A program made the translations under genes and the position numbers. From the NCBI GenBank assembly GCA_035629935.1, contig DASQLQ010000110.1, positions 1-21,913 on the forward strand: a stretch of DNA of 21,913 nucleotides, given 5' to 3'. Positions 8,146 through 16,558 of the stretch are shown in pieces; the first letter of the stretch is position 1, and every line of letters starts with the position of its first letter. The notes beneath the pieces are model-generated. The model searched no databases and was not told the origin of the DNA. It worked only from the letters and a program-made list of their open reading frames with translations. This DNA comes from DASQLQ01 sp035629935. Lineage in GTDB: Bacteria; Actinomycetota; CADDZG01; WHSQ01.

Positions 8146-10203
8146 ATGCGCTCACCCATGACCACTTCTCTAGACGAACGCGGCCCAAAGACCCCAGCCG
8201 GGAGCCTGCGCGACTCCATAACCGGCTGGTTGGGGCATCCCGCCGCGTATCTCGTCACCACGGCGGTGCTGCTGGCCCTGTTCTCGTGGCCGTTCCTGAC
8301 GGACGCCGGTCGCGTTGCACCGACGAAGGATCCCGCCTTCTATACGTGGCGGACCGAGGTCCTGATCACCGAGGAACCGTTGCGACTCCTTTCGATCGAG
8401 GGTCCCAAGGGGATGTTCGCCGCGGGTTACCGGGTGGCAGCTCCGGTGATCGGGGCGCTTCTTCGACAGGTCGCAACTGTGAGCTCGCTGAACGTCACTT
8501 TGTTGCTCATGGTCCTTCTTCCCGTTCTGGTTTCGTTGCTCTTAGCCGGGTTCGCTGCGCGCCATCTGAAGGATCCGATCGTCTGGCACTCGGTAGCCGT
8601 AGCGTCGGCGGGTCTGCTACTCACGCCACCATTCGTCGGTTACCTGGACAACGTCCTGTGCCTGTTCTTCTTGGCCGCGTCGCTTTTCTTCCTGGGCCCG
8701 TCAAAGGAATCGTGGGGAGCGCGCATCGCCCTTTTCATCTTCATGCTGCTTGCCGGACTTACGCACCCAACGACGCTGGCGATCTTCTGCGCGACATTGG
8801 GCCTGATGGCCGGCGTCCGCCTGCTAACTACGAAGTTCGACGTCCGGTCCGTTCTGAAACAGGACGGGTGGATGCTCGGCACCGGCATCGCGTCCGTGGT
8901 CGTGACAGTTGCTATCTGGTCGGTGGGCATCTGGGGGCGTTCGCTCTCGCTCAGCGAGGCAGCCTTGCCCCCGCCCTATGCAAGCTCTTTCTTCATCGAT
9001 CGGATGATGCTGTGGATCGACACGATGCGGCCCGCGTTGAACGGTCCGCTGTTCGTCATCGGGATCGTGGGCCTACTCGCCGCCGGTCGGCGAGCCCTCG
9101 ACGAGGACGTCACACGTGTGTCGATCCTGTGGTTAGCACCCTTGGCGGGCTTGTTCGGGTTCATAGCCGGCCTGACGTATCCGTACTACCGATTCTTCAA
9201 CACGACCCTTGCGTGGGTTCTTCTCATAGGGATCGGCGCCGGCATCGCGATCAGATTCTTCATCGATCGTGCGAGCTCGGGTGGTGTGCAACGACTAGCG
9301 CTTCTTGGTGTGCTGGCCATAGTCGTGGTTCTTGCAACGAACCTCACCAGTGGTTTTGCAGTTTCGGGCTGGACCAAAGCCAAGAGCCAGTGGCTCGAGC
9401 CACAAGCCCGGCTGGACCTCGATGAGCTGAGGAATGTTCTGGCAGCCGATAACGAAGATCGTCCTGTCGTATTCGTGATCGACGACGAACCACCCGAGCC
9501 GTTCCAGATCTATGGCTTCAGCAAGCTGTCGGGCAACACGTCGCGGTACGGCCTTCCACCCGGTCAGATCGATCAGGGATACCTCTACCTAGGTTCGTTG
9601 GAGAACTTGGTTGCCGGCGAGCCGACCAGCACCGGAGATGAGACCTACGACCAGCTCTCGATCGACCTGCTCGAGGACACGCACGGGGGCATCGAAGGTA
9701 GCGAGGCCGCGCCCGTGATCGTTCTGGCTGAGATCTTTAACCCCGCGGGAGCGAACGTGGAGACGGCGTCCGGAGATAGCGAGTTGACAACCGAGATCTT
9801 GGGGCAGATGGAGGATCCCGATACGACGTTGCTGACCGTGCACGACGGAGCGGTTTTCAGATGGCTGCCGGGGGGCGACGAGGGACCTTCCTCCACCCAC
9901 GTCACGAACGTCCCCGCAACTACGCCATCCAGTGCCCTGCACATCCCGGTCGTCTTGTGGGGTCTCATCCTCATGCTCCTCCCGGGCTATCTGGCCCTGA
10001 ACTACTTCCTCCCCGACGCCGGGCTTGCTGAGGGACTCGGGCTCGTGCCGGCGATCAGTCTCGCAATGACATCCCTTGTGGGGATCACCTTGATCGCGGT
10101 GCTCCGGCAACCCTTCGGGCCGGCGATGGCCTGGATCACGCTTGCGATCACTATCGGTATCTCTGTCGCGCTCAGGTCGTTGGGCCGGCCGCGCGCGGCC
10201 TGA
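8146..10203 (+). CDS. Polytopic GT-C-like membrane glycosyltransferase (putative)
   Basis: 685 residues from ATG 8146, one base after the previous stop; ATG 8158 (in frame, GGA upstream) is an equally possible start. After a short cytoplasmic N-terminus and one membrane helix comes an acidic first external loop with KDPAFYTWRTE (D62), the place where GT-C enzymes keep a catalytic Asp or Glu. About ten further hydrophobic segments follow, with GLTHPTTLAIF and GLTYPYYRFFNTTLAW. An outer soluble domain spans about residues 410-598 (PVVFVIDDEPPEPF, GLPPGQIDQGYLYLG). A further group of membrane helices closes the protein, beginning at HIPVVLWGLILMLLPGYLAL. No Pfam family is certain; lipid-linked sugar transfer fits the neighbouring Wzy and Wzx genes. 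The TGA overlaps the next ATG by one base. Confidence 0.6.
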   Translation: MRSPMTTSLDERGPKTPAGSLRDSITGWLGHPAAYLVTTAVLLALFSWPFLTDAGRVAPTKDPAFYTWRTEVLITEEPLRLLSIEGPKGMFAAGYRVAAPVIGALLRQVATVSSLNVTLLLMVLLPVLVSLLLAGFAARHLKDPIVWHSVAVASAGLLLTPPFVGYLDNVLCLFFLAASLFFLGPSKESWGARIALFIFMLLAGLTHPTTLAIFCATLGLMAGVRLLTTKFDVRSVLKQDGWMLGTGIASVVVTVAIWSVGIWGRSLSLSEAALPPPYASSFFIDRMMLWIDTMRPALNGPLFVIGIVGLLAAGRRALDEDVTRVSILWLAPLAGLFGFIAGLTYPYYRFFNTTLAWVLLIGIGAGIAIRFFIDRASSGGVQRLALLGVLAIVVVLATNLTSGFAVSGWTKAKSQWLEPQARLDLDELRNVLAADNEDRPVVFVIDDEPPEPFQIYGFSKLSGNTSRYGLPPGQIDQGYLYLGSLENLVAGEPTSTGDETYDQLSIDLLEDTHGGIEGSEAAPVIVLAEIFNPAGANVETASGDSELTTEILGQMEDPDTTLLTVHDGAVFRWLPGGDEGPSSTHVTNVPATTPSSALHIPVVLWGLILMLLPGYLALNYFLPDAGLAEGLGLVPAISLAMTSLVGITLIAVLRQPFGPAMAWITLAITIGISVALRSLGRPRAA

Positions 10204-11915
10204 TGCTGCAACGGCTGGACCGACTTCCCTCGACGTCTCCCGGCCGAGGTGCGCGGGTCCTCTGGGCCCTCACGATCGCCGCGATCCTGACGGGGATCGG
10301 AGGTTGGGCAACACAAACGCTCGTTGGGGGCGTGATCGCGCTCTGGAGCTTCTGCGTTGCCGCGGCCCTGATCGCGCTCGTGTTGCCGCTGCCGGCCGCC
10401 CTCGTATCGCCCCTTTATATGGGCGTGGCCGGGTGGCTCGTCGACATGCTGCCGCTGGTGATCCTGGTGGGCTGGACCGCGGTAGTGCTTCGCTGGGCGT
10501 ACTCGCTCTTACGCGAGAAGCGGTTGCCGAGAGGGGGGCGTTTCGCGTGGGTGGCGATCGCAGTGCTCGTCTGGACGGGTCTCGGCGTTGCGGTGATCAC
10601 GCGACTCGACTTCAAGCATTTCTTGCTGTTGCTCGGCATCCAGTTCCTGTCCACCGGAGCGATCCTTGCGTGCGTCGATGCTTTGGAGGCGCTCGAGGAC
10701 CGCGCTCGCACTGCCAGAGGCCTTCTCGCCTTCGTGATCCTGCTGTCGGTAGCGGTGTTGATGCAGTGGGTCGGGATAGACATCGAGGCGCTGCAGAACG
10801 GTGAAACGCGTAAGAGGGTCGAGGTTGCGTACGGCGTTGACGCGTTCCCCAACAACATCGGGATGATCAAGTACGCACGATCGAAGAACGCCGGATCGAT
10901 CGAGCTCCGGCAGAGGCTCGAAAGCGTCGCAGCTGATACACCTGAGATGCCCGAGTTCGAAGTCTTCCGACCGGGCTTCCAGGCCTTCGAGAACTCGCTC
11001 GTCGTTCGCTTCGAAGGATCCGCTCGTGATTTCGAAGGCGAGTTGGCAGTTGCCCGGGTCGAGCTGTTGTACGACAACATCGGGTTGTCGCCCGCGAACA
11101 CCGTTCCACGCATGCGTTCTTTCCCTCGCAACGCCCTGACGTATGCAGGTATCTGCGCGGCACTGTTCCCACTAGCGTTCTTCTTCCTCTGGACGGATGA
11201 CAGGCGCCGTCGAAGGTTCGGGGTCGCCGCCGCGTGCGCTTGTCTCTTCGGTGCTGGTTTCTCTCTGGCGAGAGGATCCTGGGTGGCGATCGCCCTAGGT
11301 GTCATCTATCTGGCGGTTGACGGTGTGCTCACTCGTAACCGGATGAAGCAAGTTGTCCTATTCGTTGTCGCGGGGGCCGTCGTGCTGACGGGCACCTACC
11401 TGGTGAAGTACAAGGTCGACCCATTAACCGGACGGGCCGGAGGGTCGGAGAGCATCGTCACGCGGCAGGATCTCTACAAAGACACCCTCGGGATCCTGAA
11501 GGGACCGGTCAAGTACATCTTCGTGGGCTACGGAACCGAGCGTCCACGGACCGAGAGTGGCACGGTCAAGGAAGGGAATCGGTACGTGCCGCGTGCCGGA
11601 ACGCACTCGACATATCTGAACTACCTCTTCCGCACCGGCCTCCCGGGTGCACTCCTGATCATGGCCCTGTACGCAATGGCCTTCTTGCACACGCGGGCCC
11701 GAGCCAAAGAGAGGGGGCCCGAAGAACCCAGTACCTTCAGCACCCTGACCGCGGCGAGCTGTGTAACGGCTGCCGCGCACGGAGTCATCCTTAGTTTGTA
11801 CGTAGAACCGATCTACACCCTCACGATCTCGCTGCTACTAGGGATCGCGGCTGCGAACGGCCGGGGTGTGGATTCGCCGCTGTTGCCCTGGGTCAAAACC
11901 CGCGCCGAACGATGA
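10203..11915 (+). CDS. Wzy / O-antigen-ligase-like polymerase (Wzy_C)
   Basis: 570 residues, multiple membrane segments at both ends. The region AGFSLARGSWVAIALGVIYL corresponds to the (T/S)xSRG motif of the Wzy_C family. The later loop SIVTRQDLYKDTLGILK, FVGYGTERPR and GTHSTYLNYLFRTGLPGAL carries the conserved His-containing outer loop of O-antigen ligases and polymerases. The enzyme should polymerise or ligate lipid-linked glycan on the outer face of the membrane. Between helices, about residues 199-309 form an unusually long soluble insert (FRPGFQAFENSLVVRFEG, VARVELLYDNIGL) that looks beta-rich. It overlaps the preceding gene by one base and the flippase by four (ATGA), so translation is probably coupled. 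Confidence 0.8.
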   Translation: MLQRLDRLPSTSPGRGARVLWALTIAAILTGIGGWATQTLVGGVIALWSFCVAAALIALVLPLPAALVSPLYMGVAGWLVDMLPLVILVGWTAVVLRWAYSLLREKRLPRGGRFAWVAIAVLVWTGLGVAVITRLDFKHFLLLLGIQFLSTGAILACVDALEALEDRARTARGLLAFVILLSVAVLMQWVGIDIEALQNGETRKRVEVAYGVDAFPNNIGMIKYARSKNAGSIELRQRLESVAADTPEMPEFEVFRPGFQAFENSLVVRFEGSARDFEGELAVARVELLYDNIGLSPANTVPRMRSFPRNALTYAGICAALFPLAFFFLWTDDRRRRRFGVAAACACLFGAGFSLARGSWVAIALGVIYLAVDGVLTRNRMKQVVLFVVAGAVVLTGTYLVKYKVDPLTGRAGGSESIVTRQDLYKDTLGILKGPVKYIFVGYGTERPRTESGTVKEGNRYVPRAGTHSTYLNYLFRTGLPGALLIMALYAMAFLHTRARAKERGPEEPSTFSTLTAASCVTAAAHGVILSLYVEPIYTLTISLLLGIAAANGRGVDSPLLPWVKTRAER

Positions 11916-13459
11916 CCGACGACCCGCTCAGAGACGAAGCCCTGTCCAAGGACGCAGCGGCGGACATCCGCGTCGTTGCGAAGGGCGGAGCCGTTCAGAT
12001 CGCCGGTCAGCTGTCGCAGCGCGGCCTTTCCTTCGTCTTCACCGCGGTTGCTCTGGAGTTTCTCGGCACGGCGGGATACGGGCTCTATCGGCTGATCTCC
12101 CAGGTCCTGTCCCTGGCCGCGCAGGTCGGTCTGGCGGGTTTCAACTACGCGTCGATGCGGTTCATCACCCGCGCTCGAGCCACCGCCAGGCCTGGTGGCG
12201 TCAGAGGTGCCGCTCAGGTTGGTTTGGCGGGAGCAGGGATCGCGTCCATCATTGTTTGCTTCGCCGCCTTCTACGGCGCCGAACTGCTGGCGGGTTTCTT
12301 CGCTACTCCGAAACGGGAAGCACTGTTCGTCGATCTCTTCCGCCTGGGGATCCTCTACGTCCCTCTATTCGCCCTCATGCAGGTGTTGCGCTACTGCACG
12401 CAGGCCTACAAGACGATGGTGCCTTCGGTCGTTGCGGGGACGATCGTCCAGCCTGCCGCGCGCTTCGTATTCGGTGTCAGTGCATTGCTGGCAGGGTTCT
12501 CCCTCGCAGGGGTCGTTTCATCGCTCGTCCTGAGTGTCGCCGCCGGTGCTCTCGTCGCAGGCTGGTACTTCGCCAGGATGCTCACGGCCGAAGAGCGCGC
12601 TGCCGTCCCGGTCAGGGAAACGGGCCCGATGATCAGGTTCGCGCTGCCGCAAGCCGGCGCTTCTCTCTTTGGAGTGCAATCGCTTGGCTTGGGGATCCTG
12701 GTTCTCGGAGCGCTCAGCTCCGAAGTACAGGTCGCCCTCTTCGCAGTTGGTCTCTCGGTGCAAGGTTCGGGCACGGTGTTCCTCGGTGGCATCGTCAACA
12801 TCTGGGCTCCCGTCGTCTCCGATCTTTTCGAACGGGGCGAGATCGCCCGGCTCGATTCGCTTTACAAGACGATCAACCGATGGACCGCAACGTTCTCGTT
12901 CCCGGTCTTCGCCGTTCTGATCCTCGAAGGTGATCTCTTTGTTCGGACCTTCTTCCCCAAGGCTTATCCCGGTGCCGTAACGGTCGTTGCGATACTCGCC
13001 ATCGGCAACTTCTTCTATACGGGGACCGGCCCCACCGGATACGTCATCTCGATGACCGGACGCCCCGGGCTCAACTTCGTCAACTCGATCGTCGCGGTCG
13101 GGCTGTACATCGGCCTCGGTTATCTCATCGTTCCGAGTCATGGTGCGGTCGGGATGGCGGTGGTCGATGCGATCGTCACCGCCTCGGTTAACACGGTCAG
13201 GGTGATCCAGGCCAAGCTTCTCGTGGGGGTCCAACCATTCGGGCGCTCCTTCATGAAGCCCGTCAGCGCGACACTCGCCGGGTCGGCATTCCTGTTCGTA
13301 TGGTCTCGATTCGTCGACGAGAAGTGGTTCTTGGAGGTGGCCGGCATCGCGATAGCGGCGGGGATCTACATCATGGTCCTGAGAGCGATGGGTCTCGACG
13401 CTGAGGAACGTCATGTGTGGGACCGGATCCGCAAGAAAGCATTCAAGCGCCGTGGCTGA
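11912..13459 (+). CDS. Wzx/MATE-like polysaccharide flippase
   Basis: 515 residues with about 14 hydrophobic segments and a short charged cytoplasmic N-terminus. The opening GGAVQIAGQLSQRGLSFVF, followed by ALEFLGTAGYGLYRLISQVL, is the standard first-helix pattern of the polysaccharide transporter branch of the MOP superfamily. The region IVNIWAPVVSDLFERGEIAR is the matching loop in the second half. It would flip undecaprenyl-linked (or related) oligosaccharide to the outer face for the Wzy-like protein encoded just upstream. Starts at ATG 11912 with an ATGA overlap, and ends in a basic tail (RKKAFKRRG). The next gene probably begins inside its last codons. Confidence 0.85.
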   Translation: MTDDPLRDEALSKDAAADIRVVAKGGAVQIAGQLSQRGLSFVFTAVALEFLGTAGYGLYRLISQVLSLAAQVGLAGFNYASMRFITRARATARPGGVRGAAQVGLAGAGIASIIVCFAAFYGAELLAGFFATPKREALFVDLFRLGILYVPLFALMQVLRYCTQAYKTMVPSVVAGTIVQPAARFVFGVSALLAGFSLAGVVSSLVLSVAAGALVAGWYFARMLTAEERAAVPVRETGPMIRFALPQAGASLFGVQSLGLGILVLGALSSEVQVALFAVGLSVQGSGTVFLGGIVNIWAPVVSDLFERGEIARLDSLYKTINRWTATFSFPVFAVLILEGDLFVRTFFPKAYPGAVTVVAILAIGNFFYTGTGPTGYVISMTGRPGLNFVNSIVAVGLYIGLGYLIVPSHGAVGMAVVDAIVTASVNTVRVIQAKLLVGVQPFGRSFMKPVSATLAGSAFLFVWSRFVDEKWFLEVAGIAIAAGIYIMVLRAMGLDAEERHVWDRIRKKAFKRRG

Positions 13460-14390
13460 TCGCCGCGCGGTCCGGAAGAGCTTGAGCACGAACTTCGATC
13501 CCGGTCTACGGCATCGGCTCGATCGGGTGAAGCTGCGGGTGCGCCAAGCAGGACACATCCCTGCGCTGTTGACGGGCGGCCGCATCGAACGTCCCGTCTT
13601 CATCGTCGGTGCGCCTCGTTCTGGCACCTCCATCCTGTTCTCCGTGCTTCGCTCGTCTTCTCAACTGGCCCACTGGCCGGGGGAGGCGCACGAGGTGTGG
13701 GAAGCGGATCATCACCCTGCTCTGCGGGGGTGGGAGTCGAACGTCTTGGGGGCAGAGGACGCCGGAGCGGAAACCGTCGCGCGCATCCGCCGCGAGTTCC
13801 TGTTGACTGTGGGGACCCGCCGGCGCTTGATCGACAAGACCCCGAGGAACTCGCTGCGGATCCCCTTCATCGATCGCATATTTCCGGATGCGCTCTATGT
13901 ATTCCTCGTGAGGGACGGGCGAGACAACGTGAACTCTCTCATCAATGCGTGGCGCACCCCCCGGTACAGGACCTACGAGTTGCCCGAACGGCATTCGATC
14001 CCCGGTGCCGACCCCCGGTGGTGGAAGTTCGTCTTATATCCAGGTTGGCGAGACGACATCCGCGGCCCCCTCGAACGCGTCGCGGCACGCCAGTGGGCCG
14101 CCGCGAATACCCACATGTTGGACGGCTTCGAAGGCATCCCGAAGGAGCGGTGGACCGAGATCAGGTACGAGCTCCTGGTTGATTCGCCCGCCAACGAGGT
14201 TGCACGCATCCTCGATTTCATCGGCGTCGAAAAGGAAGAGACCCTCCTCGCCAAGGCGCGAGCCCTCAAGCAGACGCCGATCAATGTCGTGACGCCTCCC
14301 GAGCAAGGGAAGTGGCGACGAGAGAACCCCAAAGAGATCTCCTCGATACTCCCCTTGATCGAACCGACGATGGAAAGGCTGCGCTATTAA
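13452..14390 (+). CDS. PAPS-dependent sulfotransferase (family 1/3-like)
   Basis: 312 residues if started at GTG 13452, which overlaps the flippase stop by eight bases. TTG 13482, with GGAAGAG just upstream, is an alternative start giving 302 residues. The 5'-phosphosulfate-binding loop is FIVGAPRSGTS (about residues 50-60). The 3'-phosphate-binding element is FLVRDGRDNVNS (R154, S162). DKTPRNSLRIPFI between them is the usual linking motif. The enzyme is expected to be cytoplasmic, moving sulfate from PAPS to a hydroxyl, plausibly a sugar in the glycan made by this locus, since it directly follows Wzy and Wzx. It is only distantly similar to the second sulfotransferase at 17309-18205. Acceptor unknown. 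Confidence 0.85.
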   Translation: MADRRAVRKSLSTNFDPGLRHRLDRVKLRVRQAGHIPALLTGGRIERPVFIVGAPRSGTSILFSVLRSSSQLAHWPGEAHEVWEADHHPALRGWESNVLGAEDAGAETVARIRREFLLTVGTRRRLIDKTPRNSLRIPFIDRIFPDALYVFLVRDGRDNVNSLINAWRTPRYRTYELPERHSIPGADPRWWKFVLYPGWRDDIRGPLERVAARQWAAANTHMLDGFEGIPKERWTEIRYELLVDSPANEVARILDFIGVEKEETLLAKARALKQTPINVVTPPEQGKWRRENPKEISSILPLIEPTMERLRY

Positions 14391-14412
14391 AAGTGATCTG
14401 CGCACCTACGAC

Positions 14413-14787
14413 ATGTCTTCGAAGCGCTTCTACGACCTGACTTCGGATCTGAGGGCCTTCGCGCGCGGCGACAAAGACGGACTCGTGCATATCTTCGTGC
14501 CACACGCGACCGCAGGGCTTGCACTGATGGAGACAGGTTCCGGGTCCGAACACGATCTCGAGGAGGCGATCGATCGTCTTCTCCCGCGGGACGATCGTTA
14601 CTCGCACAGCCATGGCTCGAAGGGCCACGGTGCCGACCACGTCCTGCCGGCCTTCATCTCGCCGACGCTTTCGGTCCCCGTCCTGGCCGGGGAAGTGCAA
14701 CTGGGAACCTGGCAATCGCTTGTATTGGTTGATACGAACCGAGATAACCCCGAACGGCGAGTACGGTTCTCCTTCATCAACAGTTGA
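14413..14787 (+). CDS. YjbQ/UPF0047 family protein
   Basis: 124 residues. The family pattern is complete: FYDLTSDLRAF, KDGLVHIFVPHATAGLALME (His31), PRDDRYSHSHGSKGHGADHV and QLGTWQSLVLVDTNRDNP. Family members form compact trimers; some show thiamine-phosphate synthase activity in vitro, but the physiological role is unsettled. The start is uncertain. ATG 14413 has no ribosome binding site, and the frame continues upstream through LRTYD to CTG 14398 before older codons, which resembles the N-terminus seen in homologues; the first residues may be missing from my call. It lies 22 bases after the sulfotransferase and 22 before the RTX gene, on the same strand, an odd place for this family. Confidence 0.82.
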   Translation: MSSKRFYDLTSDLRAFARGDKDGLVHIFVPHATAGLALMETGSGSEHDLEEAIDRLLPRDDRYSHSHGSKGHGADHVLPAFISPTLSVPVLAGEVQLGTWQSLVLVDTNRDNPERRVRFSFINS

Positions 14788-14799
14788 CGGGCACACCCC

Positions 14800-14805
14800 A
14801 GGAGG
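14800..14805 (+). promoter_or_regulatory. Strong ribosome binding site for the RTX gene
   Basis: AGGAGG followed by ATTC and ATG at 14810. This is the clearest Shine-Dalgarno sequence in the plus-strand run. It fixes the RTX start, rejecting the much longer upstream frame that overlaps the YjbQ gene, and suggests this secreted protein is translated more strongly than its neighbours. Confidence 0.85.
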
Positions 14806-14809
14806 ATTC

Positions 14810-16558
14810 ATGAAAGCTCGCTCTTTGATAGTCGCGCTGATGGTTGTGACCTTTGGACTTCCGTTCGGCTCCGCTCCATCGTGGGCGCAGCAATGCACGA
14901 AGTCGGGGACCAGCAAGTCCGAGACCTTGAACGGGACCGAGGGTCGCGATGTTCTCTGCGCGAAGGGCGGAAACGACAGGATCTTCGGGCATGGTGGCGA
15001 TGACGTAATCATCGGCGGCGGGGGCGACGACTACATCACAGGCTCCACCGGGAACGACACCATTAACTCGGGTGGCGGAGATGACACCGTCTTCGGCGAG
15101 GTCGGCAACGACAAGATCAGCGGCGGCACGGGTGTCGATCTGCTCGTCGGCGATCAGAAGTCCGCTCCCGGCGCCGACACGATCGACGGTGGTGGAGACA
15201 CGGACTACGTCTTCGGTGCTTTCGGTAACGACAGGCTGGCCGGCGGAGGCGGGAACGATGTCCTCGATGGCGGCCAGGGTTTCGACTCACTCGAGGGTGG
15301 CGACGGCAACGACTCACTCGAGGGGGACGAAGATGACGACTCCCTTGCGGGGGGGCCGGGGAACGACGTCCTGCGTAGCCACTTCGGTAAGGACGACATG
15401 AACGGCGACGCCGGCAACGACTACATGTTCCAGGGCGACACGATGGAGGGTGGGGACGGCGACGATCGCATCTTCAGCCCCGGCAAGTTCAAGCCCAAGA
15501 CCGTTGACGGTGGCGACGGCGACGACATGATCGACGTCAAGGTAGCCGGCACTGTGGTGGGTGGTACGGGCAACGACACGATCAGTGCACCCGTCGTAGC
15601 GGGAAACGAAGGCAACGACATCCTCAAGGGGGACCAGGTCACCGGAGACGAGGGTGACGACGTTCTGATCGGCGGTATAGCCGAAGGGGGAGACGGAGCA
15701 GACGTCCTTTTTGCATTCGATTCTGGTCAGGGCGGTCCCGGTAACGACACGCTCCTTAGCCAATTCGCGAGCGAGATCGATGGCGGTGAAGGTGAGGACG
15801 AATGCTCGGGCGGAGGGGGACAGCAGGATTCCTGCGAAACCGACAGGAATCTCAACTACAGCAGCGGAGGGGTCGATGGCCGTGACTGCGATCTCGTCGG
15901 AACCGACAAGCCGGACCTGATCGATAACCGGGGCAAAGGCGATGTCGTGTGCGGTGGCGGCGGCGACGACTACCTGGTCGGTTCAGGCCAGGACAAGCTC
16001 TTCGGTGGGACCGGACGTGACTTCCTTACCGGTAGCGAATCGAACGGCGAGGGCGGCAACGATCTTCTCGTCGGTGGCAAGCCCGACGGTGGCGAGGACA
16101 ACGACCTGATCATCGGCGCTGCTGTAGCGGCCGGAGGCGGGGGGAACGACGCTCTTTCGCAGATCGGAGAAGGAAGTGGCGGCCCCGGCGATGACGTCCT
16201 GCAGGACGCTACGGGCGCGGTCGACGGCGGAGAAGGCGACGATCTGATGTCGTCGGGCGGGGGCCGTGATGGGGGACATAGATATGTCGGTGGGCCCGGC
16301 GCGGACCTGATGACCGGCGATGTCGGCACCGATGTGATGCGCGGTGGCGATGGGAACGATCTGCTCTATGGAGACGACGGTCCCGACGAGCTCTTCGGCG
16401 AAGGTGGCGATGACGGGATCGTTGGTGGACCCGCCGTCGACCGGCAGGATGGGGGCCCGGGTAATGACCAGATCCTTGCCGGTTTGGGCGAGGACAAGAT
16501 CAGCGGCGGCCCGGGCAAAGATCAGTGCAACAACCAACCGTGGCTCAGGCGCTGTTGA
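14810..16558 (+). CDS. Secreted RTX-type calcium-binding repeat protein
   Basis: 582 residues. A Sec signal peptide (KAR, then a hydrophobic core) ends at a likely AxA site, PSWA|QQC (cleavage after A26). The rest is almost entirely glycine/aspartate nonapeptides of the GGxGxDxhx type, for example GGNDRIFGHGGDDVIIG, which form a calcium-filled beta roll. There is no catalytic domain and no obvious C-terminal type I secretion region; export is by the N-terminal signal, as usual in Gram-positives. Two blocks each open with a Cys-flanked cap (C29-C50 and C360-C381). The tail is KDQCNNQPWLRRC. A surface or matrix protein associated with the polysaccharide is the most likely role. AGGAGG ribosome binding site at 14800-14805. 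Confidence 0.85.
   Translation: MKARSLIVALMVVTFGLPFGSAPSWAQQCTKSGTSKSETLNGTEGRDVLCAKGGNDRIFGHGGDDVIIGGGGDDYITGSTGNDTINSGGGDDTVFGEVGNDKISGGTGVDLLVGDQKSAPGADTIDGGGDTDYVFGAFGNDRLAGGGGNDVLDGGQGFDSLEGGDGNDSLEGDEDDDSLAGGPGNDVLRSHFGKDDMNGDAGNDYMFQGDTMEGGDGDDRIFSPGKFKPKTVDGGDGDDMIDVKVAGTVVGGTGNDTISAPVVAGNEGNDILKGDQVTGDEGDDVLIGGIAEGGDGADVLFAFDSGQGGPGNDTLLSQFASEIDGGEGEDECSGGGGQQDSCETDRNLNYSSGGVDGRDCDLVGTDKPDLIDNRGKGDVVCGGGGDDYLVGSGQDKLFGGTGRDFLTGSESNGEGGNDLLVGGKPDGGEDNDLIIGAAVAAGGGGNDALSQIGEGSGGPGDDVLQDATGAVDGGEGDDLMSSGGGRDGGHRYVGGPGADLMTGDVGTDVMRGGDGNDLLYGDDGPDELFGEGGDDGIVGGPAVDRQDGGPGNDQILAGLGEDKISGGPGKDQCNNQPWLRRC
14894..15832 (+). repeat. RTX nonapeptide array, block 1
   Basis: Codes for residues from about C29 to the Cys of DSCETD. 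It opens with a cap, CTKSGTSKSETLNGTEG...VLC, with the two Cys 21 residues apart, then continues as degenerate GGxGxDxhx units. Several units are broken by short spacers (DQKSAPGAD, FSPGKFKPK), so the roll is irregular. At DNA level the repeats have diverged and are not near-identical copies. Confidence 0.75.
15887..16551 (+). repeat. RTX nonapeptide array, block 2
   Basis: Starts at C360 with a second cap, CDLVGTDKPDLIDNRGKG followed by DVVC. C360 and C381 are again exactly 21 residues apart. A shorter series of GGxGxDxhx units follows and closes with a Cys pair in the last 13 residues. The equal Cys spacing suggests an ancient duplication of a cap-plus-roll unit. Confidence 0.7.

Noticed and set aside
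7191..8261. Long minus-strand open frame (356 codons) opposite the second AP-like gene
   Set aside because: High-GC shadow frame: no recognisable motif, Arg/His-rich composition, and it lies exactly antisense to a clearly real gene.
8286..9425. Plus-strand open frame (379 codons) inside the GT-C-like gene
   Set aside because: Arg/Gly-rich shadow in the +1 frame of a protein with clear membrane segments.
12518..13633. Long minus-strand open frame (371 codons) opposite the flippase gene
   Set aside because: Antisense shadow of a conserved membrane protein. Its composition is highly charged, with no domain pattern.
14612..14809. Upstream extension of the RTX reading frame
   Set aside because: It runs through the YjbQ gene in another frame. 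AGGAGG at 14800-14805 and a clean signal peptide fix the start at 14810.
15000..16500. Direct DNA repeats suggesting a tandem repeat or CRISPR-like array
   Set aside because: The periodicity is 27 bases of degenerate RTX codons. Units differ in sequence, and there are no conserved spacers.
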